Assembly: GCA_963777755.1 (NCBI GenBank)
Contig: CAVZSC010000027.1
Span: 372,001-436,000, forward strand
Length of the DNA: 64,000 nt
DNA from: DATFWC01 sp963777755
Lineage (GTDB): Bacteria; Pseudomonadota; Alphaproteobacteria; Rhizobiales; Xanthobacteraceae
Reading direction: 5' to 3'
The notes beneath the pieces were generated by a model. The model was not told the DNA's origin. It made no database searches and saw nothing but the letters and a program-made list of their open reading frames with translations. Shown here piece after piece: positions 36,807 to 44,576 of the stretch. Each line of letters begins with the position of its first letter. Within the stretch, counting starts at the first letter, position 1. Made by a program: the position numbers and the translations under genes.

Positions 36807-37217
36807 TCAGGCCGGCGTGATGCAGGGAACGGCTTGCCTGCCATGACGCCGGTAGATCCGGAAGTCGGCATCGGTGGTGAGAAGTACCGGATCGGGCAGC
36901 GCCTCGGTCATGCGAACCAGGCACGCGTCGGCAAAACTCATTGGCACGTCTGTATGTTTATCAGCAAGCGCGAGGATTTCCTCGATGTGCTCACTGACGT
37001 GGAAGGGGCAGAGGACCGCGCGCCGTCGAAGCAGCACGGCGAGCGCCGGCCGCCCCGACTGGCCGAGAACACGGAATGCCTCCGACGATGCCGCCTCGCG
37101 CGTCGTCCAGGGCGGAGGCAGGATCGGCGACTGAGCTGCCGCCCACCGATGATTGGCATCGCGGTGGCTGAGAAGGGCCACCAGAAACCCGGCATCAACG
37201 AGGATGTTTGCGGCCAT
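36807..37217 (-). CDS. PIN-domain toxin, VapC-like
   Basis: A 136-residue PIN-domain ribonuclease of a type II toxin-antitoxin pair. The four acidic residues are visible: D8 ('ILVDAGFLVALLSHRDANHRW'), a central Glu ('TTREAASSEAFRVL'), Asp in 'MSFADACLVRM' and Asp in 'VLLTTDADFRIYRRHG'. It overlaps the upstream antitoxin gene by 23 bp. Typical VapC cleave tRNA or rRNA; the target here is unknown. It borders the accessory segment near hisS. Confidence 0.9.
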   Translation of the reverse strand: MAANILVDAGFLVALLSHRDANHRWAAAQSPILPPPWTTREAASSEAFRVLGQSGRPALAVLLRRRAVLCPFHVSEHIEEILALADKHTDVPMSFADACLVRMTEALPDPVLLTTDADFRIYRRHGRQAVPCITPA

Positions 37218-37452
37218 AGCGGGTGGCCCGCAAATATTTCTTCGTGCTGGCGCTGAGGTCTGCGGGCAATCCTTTCACCGAACCGATGAGATCGGCGATC
37301 ACCTCGTGGGCGGCAAGGCTTTGGCCGCGCAAGCTGCCGGCGAGAGCGAGCCGCTCTCGGATGATGTCCGACTTCGAGACGTTGCGTCGCCGCGCTTCGG
37401 CCTCGATCTGCGCCACCAGCCTCTCGGGCAGGCGTACCGTGAGCGTTTTCAT
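37195..37452 (-). CDS. Ribbon-helix-helix antitoxin
   Basis: An 85-residue protein beginning MKTLTVRLPERLVAQIEAEA then RRRNVSKSDIIRERL, a CopG/Arc-type ribbon-helix-helix DNA-binding domain, with a longer C-terminal arm for toxin binding. It precedes and overlaps the PIN toxin gene, and should repress its own promoter. A short spacer (37453-37512) separates it from the upstream gene. Confidence 0.88.
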   Translation of the reverse strand: MKTLTVRLPERLVAQIEAEARRRNVSKSDIIRERLALAGSLRGQSLAAHEVIADLIGSVKGLPADLSASTKKYLRATRYGRKHPR

Positions 37453-37512
37453 GCATCCAGTGTATTACACAAGAGGCAGCAGGGAGAAATGCAAATCTGA
37501 CGCAATGCCGCG

Positions 37513-38559
37513 TCAACGCCCGGCGCAGACGTCGGCGTGGATCTGCAGCAGCGCGCGCACCGTTTCCTCCGAGCGGGCGCGCGCCATGCCGCACTCGGTG
37601 GCAATGCCGAACGAGGGCGCGTAGCGGCGCGCCGCCGCAATGCGGCTCTTGGCCCCCGCGACGCCGTCCTTCGCATGCACCACGCCGAGGTAGAGCTCGG
37701 TGCCCGCCGGGAGCCTGAGATCGCGCAGCGGCCGGTGGAAGGCGTCGTCGTTGCGCTCCACCGGCACCGGCATGTGCACATAGGCAAGCTTGTGCGCGAT
37801 CGTCTCGGCCAGCGCGTTGGCGAAGTCGACCATGCGGGTCGCGTCCTTGGGCTCGACGAAATGCCGCCCGGCAAAATCGCCGTAGCAGAGGTGCAGACCG
37901 AGCTCCACGTCGTCGGGGACGTTGGCGCACAGCCTTCGCATGCGGGCGAGCAGCTGCTCGCGCGGTTCCTCCGCATGGGGGACGCCGTCGGTCGGCTGCC
38001 CGTCCCAGATGACCATCTCGTTGCACAGGTCCCACTGCAGGCAGAGGTCCTGGTGCGGGATATGCCGGCAGAGCGCCGCGACCTCGGCGAGCATCGCCCG
38101 CTCGTAGGCGGCCTCGACCGCCGGCAGCGCCGCGGCGACGACGACCGAGCTGACCACCGCGAACGGCGTCGGCAGGCAGACCTGGAAGCGCACGCCCTCG
38201 GGCAGATCGCCCTTCTGGCGCGCGGCCGCGAAATCGAGATAGGAGGCGCGCGCCTCGCGCGCATAGCCGAGCTCGCCGAACCGCACGTCGGACGGCGCCA
38301 CGCCGTCCGCCAGCGTGAGCAGCGGAAAGCGGTTGGTCGGACGCACGGCGCCCGAGGGATCCGGCCGCAGGAAAACGCTGGAGCGCAGCAGCGGATATTG
38401 CCAGCTGATCCACAGCCGCCGGCCGCCCACCTCGCCGTCGGGAATGCGGCGCAGATGCGCGCCGAGCAGGCTGCCGACCGTGCGGAACACGTCCTCCACG
38501 GTGTCGAGGCCGATGCTGCCGACGAGGTGCACGGTCGCGGGCGGGTGCGGCTCATTCAT
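37513..38559 (-). CDS. Uncharacterised UROD/MetE-like fold protein
   Basis: A 348-residue protein starting MNEPHPPATVHLVGSIGLDT. The layout 'VHLVGSIGLDTVEDVFRTV', 'RRIPDGEVGGRRLWISWQYP', 'LCLQWDLCNEMVIWDG', 'ELGLHLCYGDFAGRHFVEPK' and 'YLGVVHAKDG' resembles the cobalamin-independent methionine synthase/UROD barrel seen in a conserved hypothetical family. The H.CYGD and Cys near the end ('TECGMARA') recall the zinc ligands of MetE (H..C...C), so a methyltransferase is possible but unproven. It is 49 bp downstream of hisS on the same strand. Confidence 0.7.
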   Translation of the reverse strand: MNEPHPPATVHLVGSIGLDTVEDVFRTVGSLLGAHLRRIPDGEVGGRRLWISWQYPLLRSSVFLRPDPSGAVRPTNRFPLLTLADGVAPSDVRFGELGYAREARASYLDFAAARQKGDLPEGVRFQVCLPTPFAVVSSVVVAAALPAVEAAYERAMLAEVAALCRHIPHQDLCLQWDLCNEMVIWDGQPTDGVPHAEEPREQLLARMRRLCANVPDDVELGLHLCYGDFAGRHFVEPKDATRMVDFANALAETIAHKLAYVHMPVPVERNDDAFHRPLRDLRLPAGTELYLGVVHAKDGVAGAKSRIAAARRYAPSFGIATECGMARARSEETVRALLQIHADVCAGR

Positions 38560-38608
38560 TCGCGTTTCGCTCCCCGTTGCGCTGCGAATCGGAGCACAGG
38601 CAGCCGGC

Positions 38609-40096
38609 TCAATCGCCCGCGTGCCGCGCCAGCACCTCGCGCACCGCCTCGACCAGCTTGTCCTCCGGCACCGCAATCTGCGCCGGACGGCTCTCGCGCC
38701 ATTCCTGGTTGGACGCGATGGCAGCGGCCTTGCGGGCGCCCTCGACCAGGTCCTTGATCTGCACCTCGCCGCGCGCTTTCTCATCGCCGCCCTGGATGAC
38801 GACGCAGGGGGCGGCGCGCTTGTCGGCATATTTGAGCTGCGGCCCCATGCGTCCCGAGCCGAGATAGAGCTCGGCGCGGATGCCGGCTGCGCGCAACGTG
38901 CTCACCATGCGCTGGTAGTCGGCGAGGCGGTCGCGGTCGAACACGGTCACCACCACAGGCCCGCGCTCGGCCTCGGTCGCGACCTTGCCCAGGTGGGTGA
39001 GCGCCGCCTGCAGGCGCGATACTCCGATGGAGAAGCCGGTCGCCGGCACGTCTTCGCCGCGGAAGCGCCCGATCAGCCCGTCATAGCGCCCGCCGCCGCC
39101 GACCGAGCCGAAGCGCACCGGCCGTCCCTCCTCGTCCTTGATCTCGAAGGTGAGCTCCACCTCGTAGACCGGACCGGTGTAGTACTCGAGACCGCGCACG
39201 ACCGACGGATCGATGCGCACGCGGTCGGCGCCGTAGCCGGACTGCCGCAGGATGGTGCGGATCGCCTCGAGCTCCTGGTACCCGGTTTGCGCAAGCGCCG
39301 CGTCGGAGGCCGGAGGCGGACTGTCGCTTTCGGGCCCAGACTGAGCGGCCGCCTCGAGGAACCGCAGCAGCGTCTGCGTCTGCGCGTCGTCGAGCCCTGC
39401 CCCCTTGGTGAAATCGCCGCTCTCGTCCTTGCGCCCGGCGCCGAGCAGCGCGCGCACGCCGTCGAGCCCCAGGCGGTCGAGCTTGTCGATCGCACGCAGC
39501 ACGGTGAGCCGCTTGCCCGCGTTGGCGTCGCCGGCAAGCCCGATCGACTCCATGATGCCATCGAGCACCTTGCGGTTGTTGACCTTGACCAGGTAGCTGC
39601 CGCGCGGAATGCCGAGCCGCTCGATCGCATCGGCCGCCATCATGCACATCTCGGCGTCCGCCGCAGGCGACGCCGACCCGACCGTGTCGGCATCGAACTG
39701 CATGAACTGGCGGAAGCGCCCGGGCCCCGGCTTCTCGTTGCGGAACACCCAGCCGAACCGGTAGCTGCGATAGGGCTTCGGCAACGCGTCGAAATTCTCC
39801 GCCACGTAGCGGGCGAGCGGCGCGGTCAAGTCGTAGCGCAGGCTCAGCCACTGCTCGTCGTCGTCCTTGAACGAGAACACGCCTTCGTTCGGCCGGTCCT
39901 GGTCGGGCAGGAACTTGCCGAGCGCGTCGGTGTACTCGATCGCCGGCGTCTCCACCGGCTCGAAGCCGTAGAGCTCGTAGACCGCGCGGATCTCGTCGGT
40001 CATGCGGCGCGTCGCGGCGATGTCGGCGGGGCCGCGATCGGCGAGCCCGCGCGGCAGGCGGGCCTTGAGGCGATTGGGCTTGGCGTCGGAGGACAT
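38609..40096 (-). CDS. hisS: Histidyl-tRNA synthetase
   Basis: A 495-residue class II aminoacyl-tRNA synthetase charging tRNA-His. Motifs seen: 'FEPVETPAIEYTDALGKFLP' and 'SLRYDLTAPLARYVAENF' (motif 1 region), 'YRFGWVFRNEKPGPGRFRQF' (motif 2), the HisA signature 'IDPSVVRGLEYYTGPVYEVE' and 'VGGGGRYDGLIGRFRGEDVP', then an anticodon-binding domain. The start is ATG 40096 (MSSDAKPNRLKARLPRGLAD). In many Hyphomicrobiales hisS is followed directly by hisZ-hisG; here those lie about 15 kb away on the same strand. Confidence 0.96.
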   Translation of the reverse strand: MSSDAKPNRLKARLPRGLADRGPADIAATRRMTDEIRAVYELYGFEPVETPAIEYTDALGKFLPDQDRPNEGVFSFKDDDEQWLSLRYDLTAPLARYVAENFDALPKPYRSYRFGWVFRNEKPGPGRFRQFMQFDADTVGSASPAADAEMCMMAADAIERLGIPRGSYLVKVNNRKVLDGIMESIGLAGDANAGKRLTVLRAIDKLDRLGLDGVRALLGAGRKDESGDFTKGAGLDDAQTQTLLRFLEAAAQSGPESDSPPPASDAALAQTGYQELEAIRTILRQSGYGADRVRIDPSVVRGLEYYTGPVYEVELTFEIKDEEGRPVRFGSVGGGGRYDGLIGRFRGEDVPATGFSIGVSRLQAALTHLGKVATEAERGPVVVTVFDRDRLADYQRMVSTLRAAGIRAELYLGSGRMGPQLKYADKRAAPCVVIQGGDEKARGEVQIKDLVEGARKAAAIASNQEWRESRPAQIAVPEDKLVEAVREVLARHAGD

Positions 40097-40268
40097 GCGC
40101 CCGGTGGTAAAGCAAGGTGACGGATGCGGCAAGGCAGTGATCGGCGGGCCGGCCAGGTCGCTACCGCTCAGGCGTTCCCACAAATCTGCCCCAAACCGGC
40201 GTGAGACTTGCCGTGAAGAACCCGTAGCGACAAGTCGAAGCGGGCGCGTCAAACGTGGAGGAGCCGAG

Positions 40269-41732
40269 ATGAATCGTCGCGTCCTGCCGGTTGCCGCGAT
40301 CCTTGCCGCTTTCGTTGCCACCCATGCGCCGGCCGCCGCCAGCCCGGCGCTCGGCAGCTACACGGTGTCCGGGCCGGTCGCGCATGGCAATCTCGCCACC
40401 TATTTCGTGCATCGTGGCGGCGGCGCACCGGCGCCGTTGGCGCTCCATGAGGCGATGGCGAACGGAAGCGCGCAGATCGCCGCCAGCCGCAACGCCTTGC
40501 CGAAGATTAGCAATTTTTCCGATCGGCCGATTTTCGTGCCCGCCGGCACGCTGCTGAAGGGCGGGGTGCAGGATCAGGTCGTCGTCTCCAGCGTGATCGT
40601 GCCGCCGCGCGCAACCGGCCTGACCATTCCGACCCTGTGCGTGGAAAACGGCCGTTCCGAGCCGCGCCACGGCGACGACAGTACCCGCTACACCACGGCC
40701 GGCGTCCTCCTGCCGTCCCAGGTCGGACGGCTGAGCATCCTGATCAGCGCGCCTGCTTCCACCGCGACCATGCATCTGCGCCAGATCGGCGTGTGGCTCG
40801 CGGTCGACTCCGTTCGGTCACGACTGTCCGAGCGGCTCGGCGCGTCCATTGCGTCGCCCCGCTCGCCGAGCAGCCTGCCGCTCGCCCTGGAGAACGAGCT
40901 GGTCGAGCAGGCGCAACAGCGTTTCCTCGCCGCATTTCAGGGCGCGGGCGAGCAGGCCGACGACATCTCCGGCGCGGTCTTCGCCATCGACGGGCGCCTG
41001 GTCGCGGCCGACCTCTATGCGTCGAACAAGCTCTTCCGCCAGATGTGGCCGAGCCTGCTGCGCGCCTACGCCATCCAGAGCCTGATGGCGCCGAACGACG
41101 CGGCGTCTGCTTTGCCTTCGATCGAGAGCGTCAAGGCATTTCTCGGGCCGGCATCGGAAAACCCGGGCCAAGTCCGCAGGATCGCGTCGTATGACGGGTG
41201 GGTGCAGATGGCTCACGCCGCCGTCGTGCCCTCCGGCGCGACCGAACTGGAGCGCGTCGTTCTGAAGCTCCTGGCCACGCGGGCGCTCGACGCCGATCGC
41301 GCGGGCGCGCTTACGCGCCAGCAGGTGCTCCATCGCGTCCTCGCGGCGGTCGAGAAAGAGGGCCTGGGCTCGCAGGGGGTGATGCAACAGGCCAACCGCG
41401 CCGGCTTGTTCAACGAGCCTCCGTTGAGGCCGTTGCTTCCGCAACAGATGGGCGCGAGGGCCTCGCACCGGCCGGCGGCTGCCGCGCAGTCACCCCAGCC
41501 GGCCGAGGTGGGCAGTGGAGCCTTGCATCTGCTCACCATTCTGTTGCTGCTCCTGTGCGTTCGGACCTCCAGCGCGACCAGGCCGTTGAGGTCACAGGGC
41601 ACTGCGCAGTCCGATCGCCGGCACCGCGAGCGGACGATCCTGTCCCCCTGCGGGCATGTGCCACTGGTGCGCAGCACCGTCGCGACGGCACAGCCGCGGA
41701 ACGTACGAAGCCCCTTGCTCGTCGATGCCTGA
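40269..41732 (+). CDS. Exported ARPP-1 (DUF6569) domain protein
   Basis: A 487-residue protein with signal peptide MNRRVLPVAAILAAFVATHA and start ATG 40269 behind GGAGGA. Residues ~30-160 match the ARPP-1 domain: 'GPVAHGNLATYFVHRG', 'LPKISNFSDRPIFVPAGTLL', 'KGGVQDQVVVSSVIVPPRAT' and 'IPTLCVENGRSEPR'. The domain was named for association with ADP-ribosylglycohydrolase and rhodanese-phosphatase families and has no settled function. The rest is helical, with a late hydrophobic stretch (LHLLTILLLLLCV) and a basic tail, whose frame I trust less. No partner genes of that association are nearby. Confidence 0.7.
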   Translation: MNRRVLPVAAILAAFVATHAPAAASPALGSYTVSGPVAHGNLATYFVHRGGGAPAPLALHEAMANGSAQIAASRNALPKISNFSDRPIFVPAGTLLKGGVQDQVVVSSVIVPPRATGLTIPTLCVENGRSEPRHGDDSTRYTTAGVLLPSQVGRLSILISAPASTATMHLRQIGVWLAVDSVRSRLSERLGASIASPRSPSSLPLALENELVEQAQQRFLAAFQGAGEQADDISGAVFAIDGRLVAADLYASNKLFRQMWPSLLRAYAIQSLMAPNDAASALPSIESVKAFLGPASENPGQVRRIASYDGWVQMAHAAVVPSGATELERVVLKLLATRALDADRAGALTRQQVLHRVLAAVEKEGLGSQGVMQQANRAGLFNEPPLRPLLPQQMGARASHRPAAAAQSPQPAEVGSGALHLLTILLLLLCVRTSSATRPLRSQGTAQSDRRHRERTILSPCGHVPLVRSTVATAQPRNVRSPLLVDA

Positions 41733-41735
41733 CCC

Positions 41736-41759
41736 AAGCCGCGCCGTCCGGCGCGGCTT
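41736..41759. terminator. Hairpin downstream of the ARPP-1 gene
   Basis: AAGCCGCGCC (41736-41745) pairs with GGCGCGGCTT (41750-41759) around a GTCC loop, right after the stop codon. There is no T-run beyond CCGTCTCGGTT, so it may be a weak terminator or only an RNA-stabilising hairpin. Confidence 0.55.
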
Positions 41760-41821
41760 CCGTCTCGGTTCCCCGCCTGGGCGATCTCTGCTAAACCGTG
41801 CGGCAGAACAGGAGAGCCCCC

Positions 41822-43168
41822 ATGTCGCTTGCCAATGTGCGCGATGTCGCCGCAACCGTGCCGAACGATCTTGCGTCCTACTGGATTCCGTTCACGCCCA
41901 ACCGCGCGTTCAAGAAGGCGCCGCGGCTGATCGTCCGCGCCAAGGACATGCACTACTACCGCCCCGACGGGCGCGCTGTGCTCGACGGCACCGCCGGGCT
42001 GTGGTGTACCAATGCGGGGCACAACCGCGACCCGATCGTGCAGGCGATCCAGCGCCAGGCGGCCGAACTCGACTATGCGCCGGCGTTCCAGTTCTCGCAT
42101 CCGAAGGCGTTCGAATTGGCGAGCCGGGTCGCGGAGCTCGCGCCCGCCGGCCTCGACCAGGTGTTCTTCTGCAATTCCGGCTCGGAGGCGACCGACAGCG
42201 CGCTCAAGATCGCGCTCGCCTATCACAACATACGCGGCCAGGGCGCGCGCACCCGGCTGATCGGGCGCGAGCGCGGCTATCACGGCGTCGGCTTCGGCGG
42301 CACCGCGGTCGGCGGCATCGTCAACAACCGCAAGTATTTCGGCAACCTGCTCGCCGGCGTCGACCACCTGCCGCACACCTACAACCGCGAGCACCAGGCC
42401 TTCACCAAGGGCGAGCCCGAATGGGGCGCCCATCTCGCCGACGACCTGGAGCGCATCGTCGCGCTGCACGATGCCTCGACCATCGCGGCGGTGATCGTCG
42501 AGCCGATGGCGGGCTCGACCGGCGTGCTGCCGCCGCCCAAGGGCTACCTGCAGCGCCTGCGGGCGATCTGCGACAAGCACGGCATCCTGTTGATCTTCGA
42601 CGAGGTGATCACCGGCTTCGGCCGGCTCGGCTTCGCCTTCGCGGCCGAGCGCTACGGCGTGACCCCCGACATGATCGCCTTCGCCAAGGGCGTCACTTCG
42701 GGCTCGGTGCCGATGGGCGGCGTGATCGTGCGCGGCGCGATCCACGATGCCTTCATGCAGGGACCGGAGCACGTGGCGGAGCTGTTCCATGGCTACACTT
42801 ATTCGGCCCACCCGCTCGCCTGCGCGGCGGGCCTCGCGACGCTCGACCTCTACCGCCAGGAGGGCCTGTTCGAGCGCGCCAAAGCGCTCGAGCCCACATG
42901 GGCGGACGCCGCCATGAGCCTCAAGGGCCTGCCCAACGTGCTCGACGTGCGCACGGTCGGCATCACCGCCGGGATCGACCTCGCCTCCAAGCCCGATGCG
43001 GTCGGAAAGCGCGCCTACGACGCGATGGAGAAGGCGTTCCACGAGGAAGGCATCATGATCCGCAACATGGGCGATACGCTCGCGGTCACGCCGCCGCTGA
43101 TCGTCAGCGAAAGCCAGACCGCCGAGATCTTCGACAAGATGGCACGGGTGATCCGGGCGGTAGCATAA
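41822..43168 (+). CDS. Omega-amino acid (beta-alanine):pyruvate-type aminotransferase
   Basis: A 448-residue class III PLP aminotransferase of the omega-transaminase group. The start ATG 41822 follows AGGAGAG. Features: 'LASYWIPFTPNRAFKKAPRL', 'LDGTAGLWCTNAGHNRDPIV', 'FFCNSGSEATDSALKIALAYH', 'ERGYHGVGFGGTAVGGI', 'LIFDEVITGFGRLG' (PLP-ring Asp) and the Schiff-base K289 in 'AFAKGVTSGSVPMGGV'. These closely follow beta-alanine:pyruvate aminotransferase. It is monocistronic, ended by a clear terminator. Activity on other omega-amino acids or amines is possible. Confidence 0.92.
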   Translation: MSLANVRDVAATVPNDLASYWIPFTPNRAFKKAPRLIVRAKDMHYYRPDGRAVLDGTAGLWCTNAGHNRDPIVQAIQRQAAELDYAPAFQFSHPKAFELASRVAELAPAGLDQVFFCNSGSEATDSALKIALAYHNIRGQGARTRLIGRERGYHGVGFGGTAVGGIVNNRKYFGNLLAGVDHLPHTYNREHQAFTKGEPEWGAHLADDLERIVALHDASTIAAVIVEPMAGSTGVLPPPKGYLQRLRAICDKHGILLIFDEVITGFGRLGFAFAAERYGVTPDMIAFAKGVTSGSVPMGGVIVRGAIHDAFMQGPEHVAELFHGYTYSAHPLACAAGLATLDLYRQEGLFERAKALEPTWADAAMSLKGLPNVLDVRTVGITAGIDLASKPDAVGKRAYDAMEKAFHEEGIMIRNMGDTLAVTPPLIVSESQTAEIFDKMARVIRAVA

Positions 43169-43245
43169 GACGTCGCGGCGTCGGCCTTGGCCGCCGCCCG
43201 CGACGCAGGCGTGCACAGAATTCGCGTGTTGGCTCAGCGGTTTGC

Positions 43246-43274
43246 AAAAAAGATCGCGAGCCTCGCGATTTTTT
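43246..43274. terminator. Bidirectional rho-independent terminator
   Basis: A run of six A (43246-43251), an inverted repeat GATCGCG...CGCGAT (43252-43268) and six T (43269-43274) give a T-tailed hairpin on either strand. It ends the aminotransferase gene. Confidence 0.85.
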
Positions 43275-43360
43275 CGGAACCGGATATCGGTTGGCACGTT
43301 GAACCCATGCCAGGCGGTTCCCCTCGTCTCCCCAACCCCCCCTGACCGTCTGGCAATGTG

Positions 43361-43388
43361 GCCCCAGCCTTGGCTGGGGCTTTTTTTT
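43361..43388 (+). terminator. Strong rho-independent terminator
   Basis: GCCCCAGCC, TT, GGCTGGGGC (43361-43380) is followed by eight T (43381-43388). It is the second terminator in the 352-bp spacer 43169-43520, which otherwise holds no gene that I can see; the 86 bp between the two terminators could carry a short transcript. Confidence 0.88.
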
Positions 43389-43520
43389 GCCTCCCTCGCC
43401 CGGCACGGCCTTGAGACTCGTCGATCCGGCGCCGTACCCGACCCCGTACATGCATCGCGGCCGGGGACCGTGTAGACAGGCGCCCTCGGAGCGAATCCGC
43501 GGGGCCAGCGGGGGAGACTG

Positions 43521-44576
43521 GTGAAGCGCTTCAAGGTCCTGATCTGGCTTGCCGCGCTCGTCGCGATCGGTACTGCCGTGTGGTGGTGGCGCATCGGCCG
43601 CGGGCCGGAAATCACTGCGGTGGCTCCGTGGCGGGGAACCGCGGTCGAGATCGTCTATGCGACGGGCGCCGTGGAGCCGGTGCGCTGGGCCAAGGTGACG
43701 ACCCTGGTCCGCGGCCGCATCGTCGACTTCTGCGATTGCGAGGGCAAGACGGTCGCCAAGGGCGACGTGCTGGTGCGGCTCGACGATCGCGAGCAGCGCG
43801 CACAGCTGCAGGAGCTCAAGGCGCGCGAGGATTTCGCCAAGCGCGAGGTCGCGCGGGTGACCGAGCTGATCGGCCGCGGCTCGGCCACCGTCCAGGCGCA
43901 CGAGCGTTCCTCCACCGACCTGCGGATGATCCAGGGCCTGATCTCGGTGCAGATGGAGAAGCTCGACAACTATACGATCACGTCCCCCATGGACGGCGTC
44001 GTGTTGCGCCGCGACGGCGAAGTCGGCGAGATCGTCGACCCGGGGCAGATCCTGTTCCGCGTCGGTGTGCCCAAGCCCCTGCAGGCGGTGGCCGAGGTCA
44101 ACGAAGAGGACATCCCGCGGATCGCCATCGGCCAAACGGCGCTGCTGCGTTCCGATGCCTTCATCGGCCAGGCCTTGACCGGGACGGTGCGCGAAATGAC
44201 CCCGATGGGCGATCCGGTCGCCAAGACCTACCGCATCCGCATCGCGCTGCCCGACACGACGCCGCTCAAGGTCGGCATGAGCGTCGAGGCCAACGTGGTG
44301 ACGCGGGAGAAGCCGGACGTCCTCCTCATCCCGGCCGACGCGATGCAGGGTGCCGGCGTATTCGTCGTTGCCGGCGGGCGAGTCGTGCGGCGCGAAGTCG
44401 AGATCGGAATTCGTGGCGCGCGCACGGTCGAGATCCTCTCCGGGCTGCAGGAAGGCGAACCCGTCGCATCCCCGGCGGCCGCCGATCTCACCGACGGCCG
44501 GTCGGTACGGGTGAAGGCGAGTCCCCTCCCTACCTCTCCCCCGCTTGCCGGGGAGGGAAGGAAGGGGGCGCCATGA
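43521..44576 (+). CDS. HlyD/MacA-type periplasmic adaptor subunit
   Basis: A 351-residue membrane fusion protein, GTG start at 43521 behind GGGGGAG. N-terminal anchor 'FKVLIWLAALVAIGTAVWWW', lipoyl half-motifs 'VRGRIVDFCDCEGKTVAKGDVLVRLDD' and 'YTITSPMDGVVLRRDGEVGEIVDPG', an intervening helical hairpin, and a beta-barrel domain with 'GMSVEANVVTREKPDVLLIP'. The C-terminus SPLPTSPPLAGEGRKGAP is encoded by an inserted palindrome. It overlaps the permease gene by 4 bp (ATGA). Together the three genes form a MacAB-like exporter; the outer membrane partner is not here. Confidence 0.92.
   Translation: MKRFKVLIWLAALVAIGTAVWWWRIGRGPEITAVAPWRGTAVEIVYATGAVEPVRWAKVTTLVRGRIVDFCDCEGKTVAKGDVLVRLDDREQRAQLQELKAREDFAKREVARVTELIGRGSATVQAHERSSTDLRMIQGLISVQMEKLDNYTITSPMDGVVLRRDGEVGEIVDPGQILFRVGVPKPLQAVAEVNEEDIPRIAIGQTALLRSDAFIGQALTGTVREMTPMGDPVAKTYRIRIALPDTTPLKVGMSVEANVVTREKPDVLLIPADAMQGAGVFVVAGGRVVRREVEIGIRGARTVEILSGLQEGEPVASPAAADLTDGRSVRVKASPLPTSPPLAGEGRKGAP
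44533..44557. repeat. Palindrome inside the 3' end of the adaptor gene
   Basis: CCTCTCCCCCGCTTGCCGGG followed by GAGGG forms an imperfect hairpin. The encoded peptide (PLPTSPPLAGEGR) is one I recall seeing where dispersed palindromes have entered coding ends in many Proteobacteria. Confidence 0.7.

Noticed and set aside
37513..38559. Calling this gene methionine synthase metE
   Set aside because: It is about half the length of MetE and lacks clear catalytic-domain motifs; only the general barrel resemblance and some possible zinc ligands are seen.
43290..43312. Possible sigma-54 promoter (TTGGCAC ... ATGC)
   Set aside because: The GG-to-GC spacing is about 16 bases, not the required 10-12, so it does not fit the consensus.
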